DNA from: Alphaproteobacteria bacterium
Lineage (GTDB): Bacteria; Pseudomonadota; Alphaproteobacteria; Sphingomonadales; Emcibacteraceae
DNA: 64,000 nt
Assembly: GCA_030428615.1 (NCBI GenBank)
Contig: JAUIDN010000010.1
Coordinates: 1 to 64,000, forward strand
Reading direction: 5' to 3'
Shown: positions 17,237 to 26,144 of the stretch, piece after piece
Layout: each line of letters opens with the position of its first letter
How positions within the stretch are numbered: position 1 is the first letter of the stretch
Position numbers and translations under genes: made by a program
The notes under the pieces: generated by a model
Told to the model about the DNA's origin: nothing
The model's input: the letters and a program-made list of their open reading frames with translations, nothing else
The model's database searches: none

Positions 17237-18442
17237 TTATACCCGCTCAATTATTGCGGCTGTTGCCATACCACCGGCAACACACAATGTTGCTAACGCG
17301 TATTTCTTTTTTGTTCTTTCGAGCTCGTCAAGCGCTGTTCCCAGTAGCATGTTTCCAGTCGCGCCAAGCGGATGACCCATCGCAATGGCACCACCATTAA
17401 CATTGACTTCATCCGTTCCCAAATCCATTTCCTGACAGAACCTCAGCACCACCGACGCGAATGCCTCATTAACTTCCCAGACATCAATGTCATTTTTTGA
17501 AAGCCCCGCTCGTTTTAGTGCTTTTTTTGCTGCTTTCCCCGGTCCCGTGAGCATGATACTGGGATCAGTCCCAATATCCGCAAAACTTACAATACGCGCC
17601 CGTGGTTTTAGATTAAATTTCTTTCCGGTTTCTTCCGTTCCAATAAGAATAGCCGCGGCACCATCAACAATCCCGCTTGAATTGCCAGCGTGATGTACAT
17701 GGTTGACCCTTTCGATTTCCGGATATTTCTGCATTATGACGGCATCAAAACCCAATTCACCCATATCATTAAAGGAACTTTTTAAAGCCGCCAGATCATC
17801 AACCGTTGTATCCGGTCTCATATGCTCATCATGTTCCAGCATTACTCTGCCGATATTATCTTTAATGGGGATAATGGAATTCTTGAAATGGCCTTTATCC
17901 CACGCTTTTTTCGCCCTCTGCTGACTGAATACTGAATATTCGTCGCAATCTTCACGGCTGAAACCGTATTTCGTCGCAATCATGTCTGCACTGATCCCCT
18001 GCAGAACTGTTCCTATTTTATTGGTAACCTGCGGATCAAGAAGCCACGCGCCGCCATCAAATCCCATCTGAACGCGCGACATGCTTTCGACACCGCTTCC
18101 TATCATCAAATCCGCCTGACCGGCCATAACACGTGCTGCCGCGTAATTCACTGCAACAAGACCGGAAGCACAGAAACGATTCACATGCATTCCGGGCACC
18201 TCATCTGAGTAATCGGCCATAATAGCGGCAAAACGGCCAATATCACCGCCCTGTTCGCCCACGCCCGTAACACAACCGGTAATGACGTCATCCACCGCTT
18301 TGACATCAAAATCATTTCTTGTTCTAAGTGCAACAAATATTTGACTTAAAAGGAAGATCGGCGTGATCGTATGCAAGCTGCCGTCTTTTTTTCCGCGTCC
18401 CCGCGGGCTTCTGACATGATCAAAAATATAAGCTTCGGTCAT
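17237..18442 (-). CDS. Acetyl-CoA C-acyltransferase (beta-oxidation thiolase)
   Basis: A thiolase of 401 residues. The acyl-accepting Cys is C91 in NRFCASGLVAV. The catalytic His is in GGAIAMGHPLGATG, and the second Cys in the C-terminal TLCVAGGMA. The MTEAYIFDHVRSPRGRGKKDGSLH opening is common to alphaproteobacterial FadA/FadI-like thiolases. It cleaves 3-ketoacyl-CoA to acetyl-CoA and a shortened acyl-CoA. Two adjacent ATGs exist; I chose the second (18442) because AAGGA is then 6 nt away. The 9-nt gap from the acyl-CoA dehydrogenase indicates one transcript. Confidence 0.93.
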   Translation of the reverse strand: MTEAYIFDHVRSPRGRGKKDGSLHTITPIFLLSQIFVALRTRNDFDVKAVDDVITGCVTGVGEQGGDIGRFAAIMADYSDEVPGMHVNRFCASGLVAVNYAAARVMAGQADLMIGSGVESMSRVQMGFDGGAWLLDPQVTNKIGTVLQGISADMIATKYGFSREDCDEYSVFSQQRAKKAWDKGHFKNSIIPIKDNIGRVMLEHDEHMRPDTTVDDLAALKSSFNDMGELGFDAVIMQKYPEIERVNHVHHAGNSSGIVDGAAAILIGTEETGKKFNLKPRARIVSFADIGTDPSIMLTGPGKAAKKALKRAGLSKNDIDVWEVNEAFASVVLRFCQEMDLGTDEVNVNGGAIAMGHPLGATGNMLLGTALDELERTKKKYALATLCVAGGMATAAIIERV

Positions 18443-18451
18443 CATTATTCC

Positions 18452-20242
18452 TTAAAAAGAGTTGGCATCAATTGACATCACGTCGTTCGCACCCGCTTCG
18501 ATCTTTATCCGCAAAGCGGCGGTATCGGGCAAAATATGGGTATAGAAAAAATCGGCGGTTCTGATTTTATTTTCAAGAAAATTTTTATCGCCCGCACCCT
18601 CTTTAATCATTACTTTCGCTTTGAAAGCCATTTTCGCCCAGAAAAATCCCATTGTAACCAGCGCCATCAAATTTAGATAATAATGCGCTGTTGCGCCAGC
18701 ATGGTCCGGATTGTCCATTGCATTTTGCATCAGCCACATAGTCGCCGCCTGTTGTCTTTTCAGCGCCTTGTCAAGCATCGCTACATAATGTTCCATGTCA
18801 GGATTATCTTTGTGCTCATCTGCGAATTCCTGCACCATATTGAAGAAATCCCGGATTACTTCACCATTTTTTCGCGGTAACTTCCGGCCGACAAGATCCA
18901 TTGCCTGAATCCCGTTAGTGCCTTCATATATCGGAGCGATACGCGCATCCCTTAAGAACTGCTCCATACCCCATTCACAAATATAACCGTGGCCGCCAAA
19001 ACATTGCATTGCCCGGCTCGCGGCTTCAACGCCCTGATCCGTTAAATATGATTTTAAAACCGGTGTCATCAGCGCAAGTATATCATTAGCAGCCGTTTTT
19101 TTATCCTCATTTTCCTCACCGATGGATAAATCAATCTGGATTGCCGACCAAAGCGCCATCGCACGCGCCCCTTCAATAAATGCACGGTTAGTCATCAGCA
19201 TCCGTCTCACATCAGGATGAACGATAATCGGGTCCGCTGCACCGTCAGGATTTTTAACCCCTGTCAGGGAGCGCCCCTGCAGTCGTTCACGTGTGTAATC
19301 AGCCGCATTTTGCTGCGCGACTTCCGCTATCGCGAGACCCTGAACCGCAACGCCAACACGGGCTTCGTTCATCATCGTAAACATCGCCCGCATGCCTTTA
19401 TTTTCAGGGCCTAAAAGAAAACCTTTCGCGGCATCATAATTAAGCAGGCATGTAGCATTTGAATGAATGCCCATTTTTTCTTCGAGCGACCCGCAAGTCA
19501 CGCCGTTGCGATCCGCGAGCGTTCCATCTTCATTTATATTAATCTTGGGAACAATAAACAGGCTGATACCTTCTGTTCCTTCCGGTGCGCCCTCGATACG
19601 GGCAAGAACAAGGTGAATGATATTTTCCGTCAGATCATGATCACCGGCAGATATAAAAATTTTTGTTCCCGTAATGCTGTAGGAGCCATCATCATTCGGC
19701 ACCGCTTTTGTGCGCAGCAATCCTAAATCTGTTCCGCAGTGAGGTTCCGTCAAATTCATGGTACCTGACCATTCACCGGAAACCATTTTTGGAAGATAGG
19801 TTGATTTCTGTTCATCCGTTCCCCAGGTGTGGATTGTCTCATATGCCCCTTTGGTAAGACCGGGATACATTGCAAGCCCCCAGTTGGATGATACCATCAT
19901 TTCATTCAGCGCAAGACCTATAGACATAGGCAGTCCCTGACCGCCATATTCCGGATTTCCCGTCAGGCTCTGCCAACCGCCCTCAACAAATTGATCATAC
20001 GCCTCTTTAAACCCTTTTGGTGTTGTGACTACCCCGTTTTGAAGTATGCACCCTTCTTCCCCTCCGCTTTGATTGATTGGCTGAAAAATATTTTCCGTAA
20101 GCTTTGCCGCTTCTTCAAGTACGGCGTCAATCAGGTCCGGAGACGCTTCCTTATAAGACTGCATATGATTATATTGTTGTAGATCAAAAACATCATGCAT
20201 CAGAAATTTATAATCAGTGACAGGTGCATTATAGGTAGGCAT
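18452..20242 (-). CDS. Acyl-CoA dehydrogenase, long form (FadE/DmdC-like)
   Basis: A 596-residue FAD-dependent acyl-CoA dehydrogenase with the extra C-terminal domain of the long alphaproteobacterial type. Visible are the flavin-binding NLTEPHCGTDLGLLRTKA region, the ITGTKIFISAGDHD segment, the conserved CFGGHGYICEWGMEQFLRDARI motif, and YEGTNGIQAMDLVGRK with the catalytic Glu. It catalyses the first beta-oxidation step. Members of this subfamily are sometimes labelled 3-methylmercaptopropionyl-CoA dehydrogenase (DmdC); sequence alone does not separate the two, but linkage to thiolase and FadJ-like genes favours fatty acids. It is the first gene of the operon. Confidence 0.9.
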   Translation of the reverse strand: MPTYNAPVTDYKFLMHDVFDLQQYNHMQSYKEASPDLIDAVLEEAAKLTENIFQPINQSGGEEGCILQNGVVTTPKGFKEAYDQFVEGGWQSLTGNPEYGGQGLPMSIGLALNEMMVSSNWGLAMYPGLTKGAYETIHTWGTDEQKSTYLPKMVSGEWSGTMNLTEPHCGTDLGLLRTKAVPNDDGSYSITGTKIFISAGDHDLTENIIHLVLARIEGAPEGTEGISLFIVPKININEDGTLADRNGVTCGSLEEKMGIHSNATCLLNYDAAKGFLLGPENKGMRAMFTMMNEARVGVAVQGLAIAEVAQQNAADYTRERLQGRSLTGVKNPDGAADPIIVHPDVRRMLMTNRAFIEGARAMALWSAIQIDLSIGEENEDKKTAANDILALMTPVLKSYLTDQGVEAASRAMQCFGGHGYICEWGMEQFLRDARIAPIYEGTNGIQAMDLVGRKLPRKNGEVIRDFFNMVQEFADEHKDNPDMEHYVAMLDKALKRQQAATMWLMQNAMDNPDHAGATAHYYLNLMALVTMGFFWAKMAFKAKVMIKEGAGDKNFLENKIRTADFFYTHILPDTAALRIKIEAGANDVMSIDANSF

Positions 20243-20616
20243 CCGGTGTTCCTTGTATTGATATTATTCTGGGTTGGCAGGCTGGCCTAATCAAATAACT
20301 TATCATCAACCCTTGCCCCAAGTTATAAATAAATATTACCACTATTATATCAATAGTCACGCAGGAATTTTTTGCATTTCCGCCCAAAATGCAGACAAGC
20401 AGAAAACCCCTGTAAACATATCTTAATCAATCAATGTTATTTTGGCAGAAATAAACGTTAAATGTGACATTTTAATGAATGGATTGTTCACTTGCAGGAA
20501 GGCCTGTTTGGGGCTATATAAAGCCAAAGATTGATTCTTTTTTTGCCGGTTCTGCCAAACGGGCCCTCAGAAAAGTGACACCATAATTTTAAATAGAAAA
20601 TAAAACAGTAAAACAT
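20243..20616. other. Divergent intergenic region with a TGCATTT/AAATGCA palindrome
   Basis: A 374-bp AT-rich gap that must hold the promoters of the beta-oxidation operon (leftward) and of the TauE gene (rightward). The clearest element is an inverted repeat TGCATTT-N7-AAATGCA at 20373-20393, about 130-150 bp upstream of the acyl-CoA dehydrogenase start, a plausible operator for a fatty-acid-responsive repressor. I see no open frame, RNA fold or insertion sequence here. Confidence 0.4.
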
Positions 20617-21543
20617 ATGCAGATTTACCTGCCCATTGCCGAACTTTCAATGAACATTTTTGTTCTGTTTGCCATGGGGGGTGGTGTGGGATTTTTATCT
20701 GGCATGTTCGGTGTTGGCGGCGGTTTTCTGATGACACCGCTACTTATTTTCTCAGGCGTTCCCCCAGCCATCGCTGTTGCCACAGAAGCAAACCAGATTA
20801 CCGCAGCATCTGTATCCGGGGCTGTTGCGCATTGGCGTCGCGGCGGTGTTGATTTTAAAATGGGGATGGTTCTCATTGGTGGCGGTATTGTCGGAACATA
20901 TTTTGGCGCCATGATTTTTACTTATCTGCGCTCTATCGGCCAGGTGGATCTTATGATTTCCATTGCTTATGTCGTTTTCCTTGGAAGCATTGGCGGACTG
21001 ATGTTTGTGGAAAGCATCCGCAGTATATTGAGGGCGCGGCGCGGCGAAGTCCAAAAGGTTGTACGTCGGCAGCGAACATGGATTGATGCACTGCCCTTTA
21101 AAATGCGCTTTAGAAAATCGAAAATGTACATCAGCGTGATTATGCCGCTGGCAATAGGCGCTTTGGTTGGTGTCCTTGCCGCCATTATGGGTGTCGGTGG
21201 CGGGTTCATTATGGTACCGGCAATGATCTATCTGTTGCACATGCCGACTAGTGTTGTGATTGGGACATCTCTTTTTCAAATTACGTTTGTAACGGCGGCC
21301 GCAACATACCTACATTCCATTAACACACAAACTGTTGATGTGGTGCTCGCGGTTATTCTTCTGACCGCTGCAGTTATTGGCGCACAAATTGGCGCGGTCG
21401 TGGGCGCAAAATTGAAAGGCGAACAGCTTCGGATATTGCTTGCCGGCATGGTTATTGTTGTCTGTGCAAAGATGGCTTTTGATCTTGTTGTTGAACCGCA
21501 AGAGCTTTTCAGTGTCACAGCAATTGCTGTGGGGGGGCATTGA
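20617..21543 (+). CDS. TauE/SafE-family sulfite/organosulfonate exporter
   Basis: A 308-residue membrane protein with two TauE/SafE repeats of about four helices each. The repeat signatures are GVGFLSGMFGVGGGFLMTPLL in the first half and GVLAAIMGVGGGFIMVPAM in the second. Family members export sulfite, sulfoacetate or other small anions. The MQIYLPIAE opening is the usual start in alphaproteobacterial members, which supports 20617 despite a weak ribosome site. It is directly followed by a TIGR02186 protein, a pairing seen repeatedly in this class. Confidence 0.9.
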   Translation: MQIYLPIAELSMNIFVLFAMGGGVGFLSGMFGVGGGFLMTPLLIFSGVPPAIAVATEANQITAASVSGAVAHWRRGGVDFKMGMVLIGGGIVGTYFGAMIFTYLRSIGQVDLMISIAYVVFLGSIGGLMFVESIRSILRARRGEVQKVVRRQRTWIDALPFKMRFRKSKMYISVIMPLAIGALVGVLAAIMGVGGGFIMVPAMIYLLHMPTSVVIGTSLFQITFVTAAATYLHSINTQTVDVVLAVILLTAAVIGAQIGAVVGAKLKGEQLRILLAGMVIVVCAKMAFDLVVEPQELFSVTAIAVGGH

Positions 21544-21545
21544 TC

Positions 21546-22328
21546 ATGAAGTCTCTAAAAATTATTATTTTCGTTTTTTCTAGCTATCTATGTGCAATCG
21601 TTGCGCAAGCGGAAACCCTGGTAACTGATCTGTCCCAACACGTAATTGAAATAACATCCCAATTTTCCGGTAGTGAGCTGCTTCTTTTTGGAGCAATTGA
21701 ACGACACGCCAATGAAAGCATCCAAACGGATGAAATCGCGGTGCAGGGTTTGGATTATGATATTATTGTTGTTGTCCAAAGCAATCCAACCGATCTTGTT
21801 ATCCGCAAGAAAGAGAAAATGGCCGGTATCTGGGTCAATAATGAAGGCCAGATTATTCGGAACATTCCCGGTTATTATGTATTAGGGTCCACCCGTTCGC
21901 TTGATGAATTTTTATCGCGCGAAAAACAGCAGGAACTGGGTCTGGGTCTTCAAAATCTGACTTTCACCAATGATGATGGTGAGGAACTACCAGCTTATAA
22001 AGAAGCCCTGATCAGAAATATGGTTGAAAGAGGACTTTATCTAGAAAGCAGTGGAAACGTCACGGTTAAAAACGAAATATTATTCCGCGCCAATCTTGCT
22101 TTTCCATCCAACATGCCGGTAGGCGACTATAAAGCAGATGTCTATCTCGTAAGGGACGGAAATATTATTGTTAATCATAGTACAGATTTGTTGGTTGATA
22201 AGCGGGGTTTTGAGCGGGTCATTTATAATTTCGCCCACGAGTATCCGCCATTTTACGGTATTATGGCGGTGATCGTTGCGATTGCAGCGGGTCTTTTCAG
22301 CGGTTTCGTGGCGCGTAAAGTATCGTAA
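21546..22328 (+). CDS. TIGR02186 family membrane-anchored periplasmic protein
   Basis: The protein (260 residues from this start) has a signal peptide (cleavage after AQA, near residue 23), a periplasmic beta-rich domain and one C-terminal transmembrane helix (FYGIMAVIVAIAAGLFSGFVARK). These are the hallmarks of the alphaproteobacterial TIGR02186/Alph_Pro_TM family, which almost always sits next to a TauE/SafE permease. The function is unknown; it may assist the permease or sense its substrate. I chose ATG 21546 with GGGGGG about 9 nt upstream; a TTG at 21540 overlapping the TauE stop is the alternative. Confidence 0.88.
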   Translation: MKSLKIIIFVFSSYLCAIVAQAETLVTDLSQHVIEITSQFSGSELLLFGAIERHANESIQTDEIAVQGLDYDIIVVVQSNPTDLVIRKKEKMAGIWVNNEGQIIRNIPGYYVLGSTRSLDEFLSREKQQELGLGLQNLTFTNDDGEELPAYKEALIRNMVERGLYLESSGNVTVKNEILFRANLAFPSNMPVGDYKADVYLVRDGNIIVNHSTDLLVDKRGFERVIYNFAHEYPPFYGIMAVIVAIAAGLFSGFVARKVS

Positions 22329-22339
22329 TCATTACTATT

Positions 22340-22633
22340 TTAATGAGGAAGAAAGCCACCATCTCCGTTGAGCTGTTGAAGATAGGAAGAAATTTTTTTC
22401 CAGATCAAAGCTGACTGTGCTTCATATTCATCTCTAAAACGTCGTTCAATCTGCAAAGAATAGTCAAGGGCGCTTTCCCCAAACTGATTAATAAGATCAT
22501 GTGCTGCTACCTCAATAAATGGATCAGGATCAATACCAAGCGCAATCATCTCAAGGAAAATGTGCCCTTCAAGCGGTGGTTGTGACCGCGAAGGTGCGAG
22601 GTCAATGTTAGGGGTAATATCACGATTATTCAT
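22340..22633 (-). CDS. Small protein of unknown function under a sigma-54-type promoter
   Basis: I do not recognise this 97-residue protein with certainty. It has a disordered polar N-terminus (1-20), then a predicted helical region: IEVAAHDLINQFGESALDYS, followed by RRFRDEYEAQSALIWKKISSYLQ. That second part has the pattern of small alphaproteobacterial helical proteins (A-xx-LI-xx-G-xx-A ... W-xx-I) of undefined role. No signal peptide, metal motif or helix-turn-helix is visible. AGGAG lies 7 nt before the ATG, and a full-consensus sigma-54 promoter lies immediately upstream (22661-22677), so expression is probably tied to an enhancer-binding regulator. It converges on the TIGR02186 gene. 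Confidence 0.75.
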   Translation of the reverse strand: MNNRDITPNIDLAPSRSQPPLEGHIFLEMIALGIDPDPFIEVAAHDLINQFGESALDYSLQIERRFRDEYEAQSALIWKKISSYLQQLNGDGGFLPH

Positions 22634-22660
22634 TTGGGAGCTCCTGTTTCAATATAAAAA

Positions 22661-22677
22661 AGCAAAAATCGTGCCAA
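22661..22677 (-). promoter_or_regulatory. sigma-54 (-24/-12) promoter for the 97-residue gene
   Basis: On the minus strand the sequence reads TTGGCACGATTTTTGCT, which matches the sigma-54 consensus TGGCACG-N4-TTGCW at every defined position with GG-N10-GC spacing. The predicted start of transcription is near 22650, leaving a ~17-nt leader that contains the AGGAG ribosome site. No activator site is obvious upstream. Confidence 0.75.
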
Positions 22678-22839
22678 TATTAACCGATTGAAACATAAGA
22701 TCTTTTTGTGAAGGTGTCCCAGTAAACGGCACTAAATACCGTCTAATTTTCTGCCGATCATAAAAAAATGCCTACTAATCTACTTGCAAATTTTCATGAT
22801 CCTGAGAATATAGGGCAAATAGAATAACTTGAGGTAGTA

Positions 22840-24624
22840 ATGGACAACAGACTTAGGGCATTGAGACAACAGTTAAGGGAGCAGAACATACAGGCTTTTC
22901 TTATTCCCCATACTGACGAACACCAGAGCGAATATACGCCTTCTTACGCGGAGCGTCTTGCGTGGTTAACGGGTTTTGATGGCTCCGCCGGGTTTTCATG
23001 CGTTACATTGAATGCTGCGTCAATATTTGTTGACGGTCGCTATACGCTTCAGGTCAGAAATCAGGTTGACACCAAACTATTTTCAACGTTGAAGTTACAT
23101 GAAGATCTTGTCGAGGATTGGTTGTTTGATAACCTGAACGAAGGCGATATCGTCGGATATGACCCGTGGCTTCACAGCAACTCCTGGCTTAAAAAAGCCC
23201 GTGAAAAACTGTCCCCAAGAAATATAACGTTAAAAGCGTTAAAAAGTAATCTTATTGATGAAGTTTGGCTGGATAGACCATCCCCTTCCAAGGAACCGGC
23301 ATTTGTCCATCGCTATCGATATTCCGGCGAAAAATCATCCCACAAAAGAAAACGTATTGCCGCTGAAATTAAATCGAAAGGCGCGAATGCGCTTATCATT
23401 ACTTCGCTTGATAGCATAGCCTGGCTCCTCAATATTCGCGGCAACGACGTCTCATCAACACCCCTTGTTCTCAGCTTCGTTATCTTGTTTGAAACCGGGA
23501 AAGCAGAATTGTTTATTGATCCCGATAAATTAACAGATGAAGTAAAAAAACATTTGGGCAATCAGGTAGATTGTTTTTCAAAAGATGAATTTCTGTCCCA
23601 TGTCGAAGCACTTGGTGAAGGGGGTTTAACAGTTCTATTGGACCCGAAACGAGCAAACGCGGCGATTTTTGAGAAGCTTGAAAAATCGAAAGCAAAAATT
23701 GTCGAAGCAGACGATCCTTGTCAACTGGATAAAGCCTGTAAGAACGATATTGAGCTGGACGGGGCAAGAAAAGCGCATGTAAGGGATGCAGTCGCGTTAT
23801 GTAAGTTTTTATGTTGGCTTGATGAACAGGCGCCCAAAGGAAAAATCGACGAGCTTGATGCTGTCAAAGAGCTTTATGATTTCCGTAACGAGGTTTCGTT
23901 ATTCCAGGGAACCAGTTTTGATACGATCAGCAGCGCTGGCCCGAATGGCGCTATCGTCCACTACCGTGTTACCGAAAAAACATCCCGTCGCCTTGAAAAA
24001 GGGATGATTTATCTGGTTGATTCCGGCGGACAATATCTGGACGGAACAACCGATGTCACGAGAACTATCGCGATCGGACCTGCGACAGAAGAACAAAAAG
24101 ACCATTTTACAAGAGTTCTGAAGGGACATATTGCACTCGCGCAGGCACGTTTTCCAGTTGGTCGATCAGGCGCACACCTGGACACCCTGGCACGTAAAGC
24201 CCTTTGGGATATCGGGCTGGATTATGATCACGGGACTGGACACGGTGTAGGCAGCTTTCTCGGTGTACATGAAGGACCGCAAAGCATATCACCCCTCAGC
24301 TTTAAAGTGCCGTTAAAGCCGGGAATGATCCTGTCAAACGAACCTGGATATTACAAAGCCGGGGAATACGGAATACGTATTGAGAATCTGGTGATCGTCA
24401 AATCCAGTGAATATGAAGAAGAAGAAAAACCCATGTTGACATTTGAGACGATTACGCTCGTCCCGATTGATACGCGGCTCATTAATGCGCATATGATGTC
24501 CGCTGCTGAGATAACTTGGCTAAACATTTATCACGCGAAAGTCCGCGAAAAAATAGCGCCGCTGCTGGAAGGCAAAGAAAAAGAATGGCTTATACGTGCA
24601 ACAGAATCAATCATGTCTCTCTAA
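22840..24624 (+). CDS. Xaa-Pro aminopeptidase (M24B), three-domain type
   Basis: A 594-residue aminopeptidase P of the long type: two creatinase-like N-terminal domains (about 1-305) and a pita-bread M24 domain. Metal ligands are visible as the two Asp in YLVDSGGQYLDGTTDVTRT, His in DHGTGHGVGSFLGVHEGP, and Glu residues in SNEPGYYKAGEYGIRIENL. It releases N-terminal residues preceding proline from cytoplasmic peptides. GAGGTA precedes the ATG. It leads a run with mmsA (17-nt gap) and the HIBCH-like gene, so all three may be one transcript although the first is peptide rather than valine metabolism. Confidence 0.93.
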   Translation: MDNRLRALRQQLREQNIQAFLIPHTDEHQSEYTPSYAERLAWLTGFDGSAGFSCVTLNAASIFVDGRYTLQVRNQVDTKLFSTLKLHEDLVEDWLFDNLNEGDIVGYDPWLHSNSWLKKAREKLSPRNITLKALKSNLIDEVWLDRPSPSKEPAFVHRYRYSGEKSSHKRKRIAAEIKSKGANALIITSLDSIAWLLNIRGNDVSSTPLVLSFVILFETGKAELFIDPDKLTDEVKKHLGNQVDCFSKDEFLSHVEALGEGGLTVLLDPKRANAAIFEKLEKSKAKIVEADDPCQLDKACKNDIELDGARKAHVRDAVALCKFLCWLDEQAPKGKIDELDAVKELYDFRNEVSLFQGTSFDTISSAGPNGAIVHYRVTEKTSRRLEKGMIYLVDSGGQYLDGTTDVTRTIAIGPATEEQKDHFTRVLKGHIALAQARFPVGRSGAHLDTLARKALWDIGLDYDHGTGHGVGSFLGVHEGPQSISPLSFKVPLKPGMILSNEPGYYKAGEYGIRIENLVIVKSSEYEEEEKPMLTFETITLVPIDTRLINAHMMSAAEITWLNIYHAKVREKIAPLLEGKEKEWLIRATESIMSL

Positions 24625-24641
24625 TAATTTCGGAAAAATAA

Positions 24642-26135
24642 ATGAATATTTATAATCATTATATCGGCGGCAAATATGTGGAAGGCACCAGCGGGCGTTT
24701 CGGTAACGTGTTTAACCCATCAACCGGCGAGAAGACATCACAGGTGCCCTTTGCCAGCGCCGCCGAAGTGGATCAGGCCGTTTCAGTAGCCCAAGCCGCT
24801 TTTCCCGAATGGGCGGCAACATCTGTCCTAAAGCGCGCCCGAATTATGGCCCGGTTTACCCAACTTCTTTATGATTATCAAAAGCAACTTGCAACGCTTG
24901 TTTCTAATGAACACGGGAAAGTTATCGAAGATGCGATGGGTTCTGTATTGCGCGGCATTGAAGTTGCCGAATTCGCGTCCGGCGTTCCCCATTTGCAAAA
25001 AGGTGAATATTCCGACAATGTTGCAAGCGGCGTCGACATTTATTCAATGCGAAAACCACTGGGTGTCGTTGCGGGTATAACCCCGTTTAATTTTCCAGCA
25101 ATGATCCCGCTCTGGATGGCGGGAATGGCAATTGTCACCGGCAATACCGTCATATTAAAACCATCGGAAAAAACGCCGGGATGCGCGTTCAGGATTGCAG
25201 AGCTGTTTTTGGAAGCAGGTGGACCACCCGGTGTTTTAAATGTGATTGGTGGTGATAAGGAAGCCGTCAATGCGCTTATTGAAAACCCGCTTGTGAAAGC
25301 GGTTAGTTTTGTCGGCTCCACTGCGATTGCCAAATCGGTATACGAAAAGTCAGCAGCCAACGGAAAAAGATGCCAGGCAATGGGTGGGGCCAAGAACCAT
25401 ATGATCGTCATGCCCGACGCGGATATTAACGCCGCCGCCGATGGTATCATGGGGGCTGCATACGGTTCTGCTGGGGAAAGGTGCATGGCGATTTCCGTTG
25501 CCGTATGCGTCGGCGACGAAACCGCAGATAAACTGATTGCCAATTTAAAACCGCGCGTTGAAAATTTGAAAATTGGGCCTTCAATGAAAGAAGGGCTTGA
25601 AATGGGACCCTTGGTGACCAAAGAACATCGGGAACGGGTGACAGGATATCTCCAGCTTGCGAAGGAAGAGGGCGCAACCCTTGTGGTCGATGGTCGAGAT
25701 TTTGTGCTTGACGGATACGAGGATGGCTATTTTCTGGGCGGATCAATTATTGACAGGGTTACGCCGCAGATGAAATCCTATCAGGATGAGATTTTCGGCC
25801 CAACCCTTCAAATCATGCGGGTCGGTCGTTTCGAAGATGCCATGGATTTCGCCAATGACCACCCTTATGGCAACGGCGCTTCAATTTTTACTCAAAACGG
25901 GTCGGTGGCACGGACATTCGCTGATACTGTTGAAATCGGTATGGTGGGCATAAATGTGCCCATCCCCGTCCCGCTGGCATTTTACAGTTTTGGCGGATGG
26001 AAAAACTCTGCTTTTGGTGACCACAACCAATATGGTATGGAAGGACTGCGTTTTTACACAAAAGTTAAAACGGTTACATCCAGATGGTCTAAGGATGCCA
26101 TTGGACCTGATTTTATGATGCCGGTGCTGAAATAG
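24642..26135 (+). CDS. mmsA: CoA-acylating methylmalonate-semialdehyde dehydrogenase
   Basis: A 497-residue aldehyde dehydrogenase of the MmsA subfamily. NAD-binding residues lie in GITPFNFPAMIPLWM, and the catalytic Cys is in YGSAGERCMAIS. Where most aldehyde dehydrogenases have ELGGK, it carries MGGAKNH, as MmsA enzymes do. It converts methylmalonate semialdehyde to propionyl-CoA, using CoA rather than water, in valine and myo-inositol breakdown. The neighbouring HIBCH-like gene, 9 nt downstream, points to the valine pathway. Confidence 0.95.
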   Translation: MNIYNHYIGGKYVEGTSGRFGNVFNPSTGEKTSQVPFASAAEVDQAVSVAQAAFPEWAATSVLKRARIMARFTQLLYDYQKQLATLVSNEHGKVIEDAMGSVLRGIEVAEFASGVPHLQKGEYSDNVASGVDIYSMRKPLGVVAGITPFNFPAMIPLWMAGMAIVTGNTVILKPSEKTPGCAFRIAELFLEAGGPPGVLNVIGGDKEAVNALIENPLVKAVSFVGSTAIAKSVYEKSAANGKRCQAMGGAKNHMIVMPDADINAAADGIMGAAYGSAGERCMAISVAVCVGDETADKLIANLKPRVENLKIGPSMKEGLEMGPLVTKEHRERVTGYLQLAKEEGATLVVDGRDFVLDGYEDGYFLGGSIIDRVTPQMKSYQDEIFGPTLQIMRVGRFEDAMDFANDHPYGNGASIFTQNGSVARTFADTVEIGMVGINVPIPVPLAFYSFGGWKNSAFGDHNQYGMEGLRFYTKVKTVTSRWSKDAIGPDFMMPVLK

Positions 26136-26144
26136 GATTTTTTT

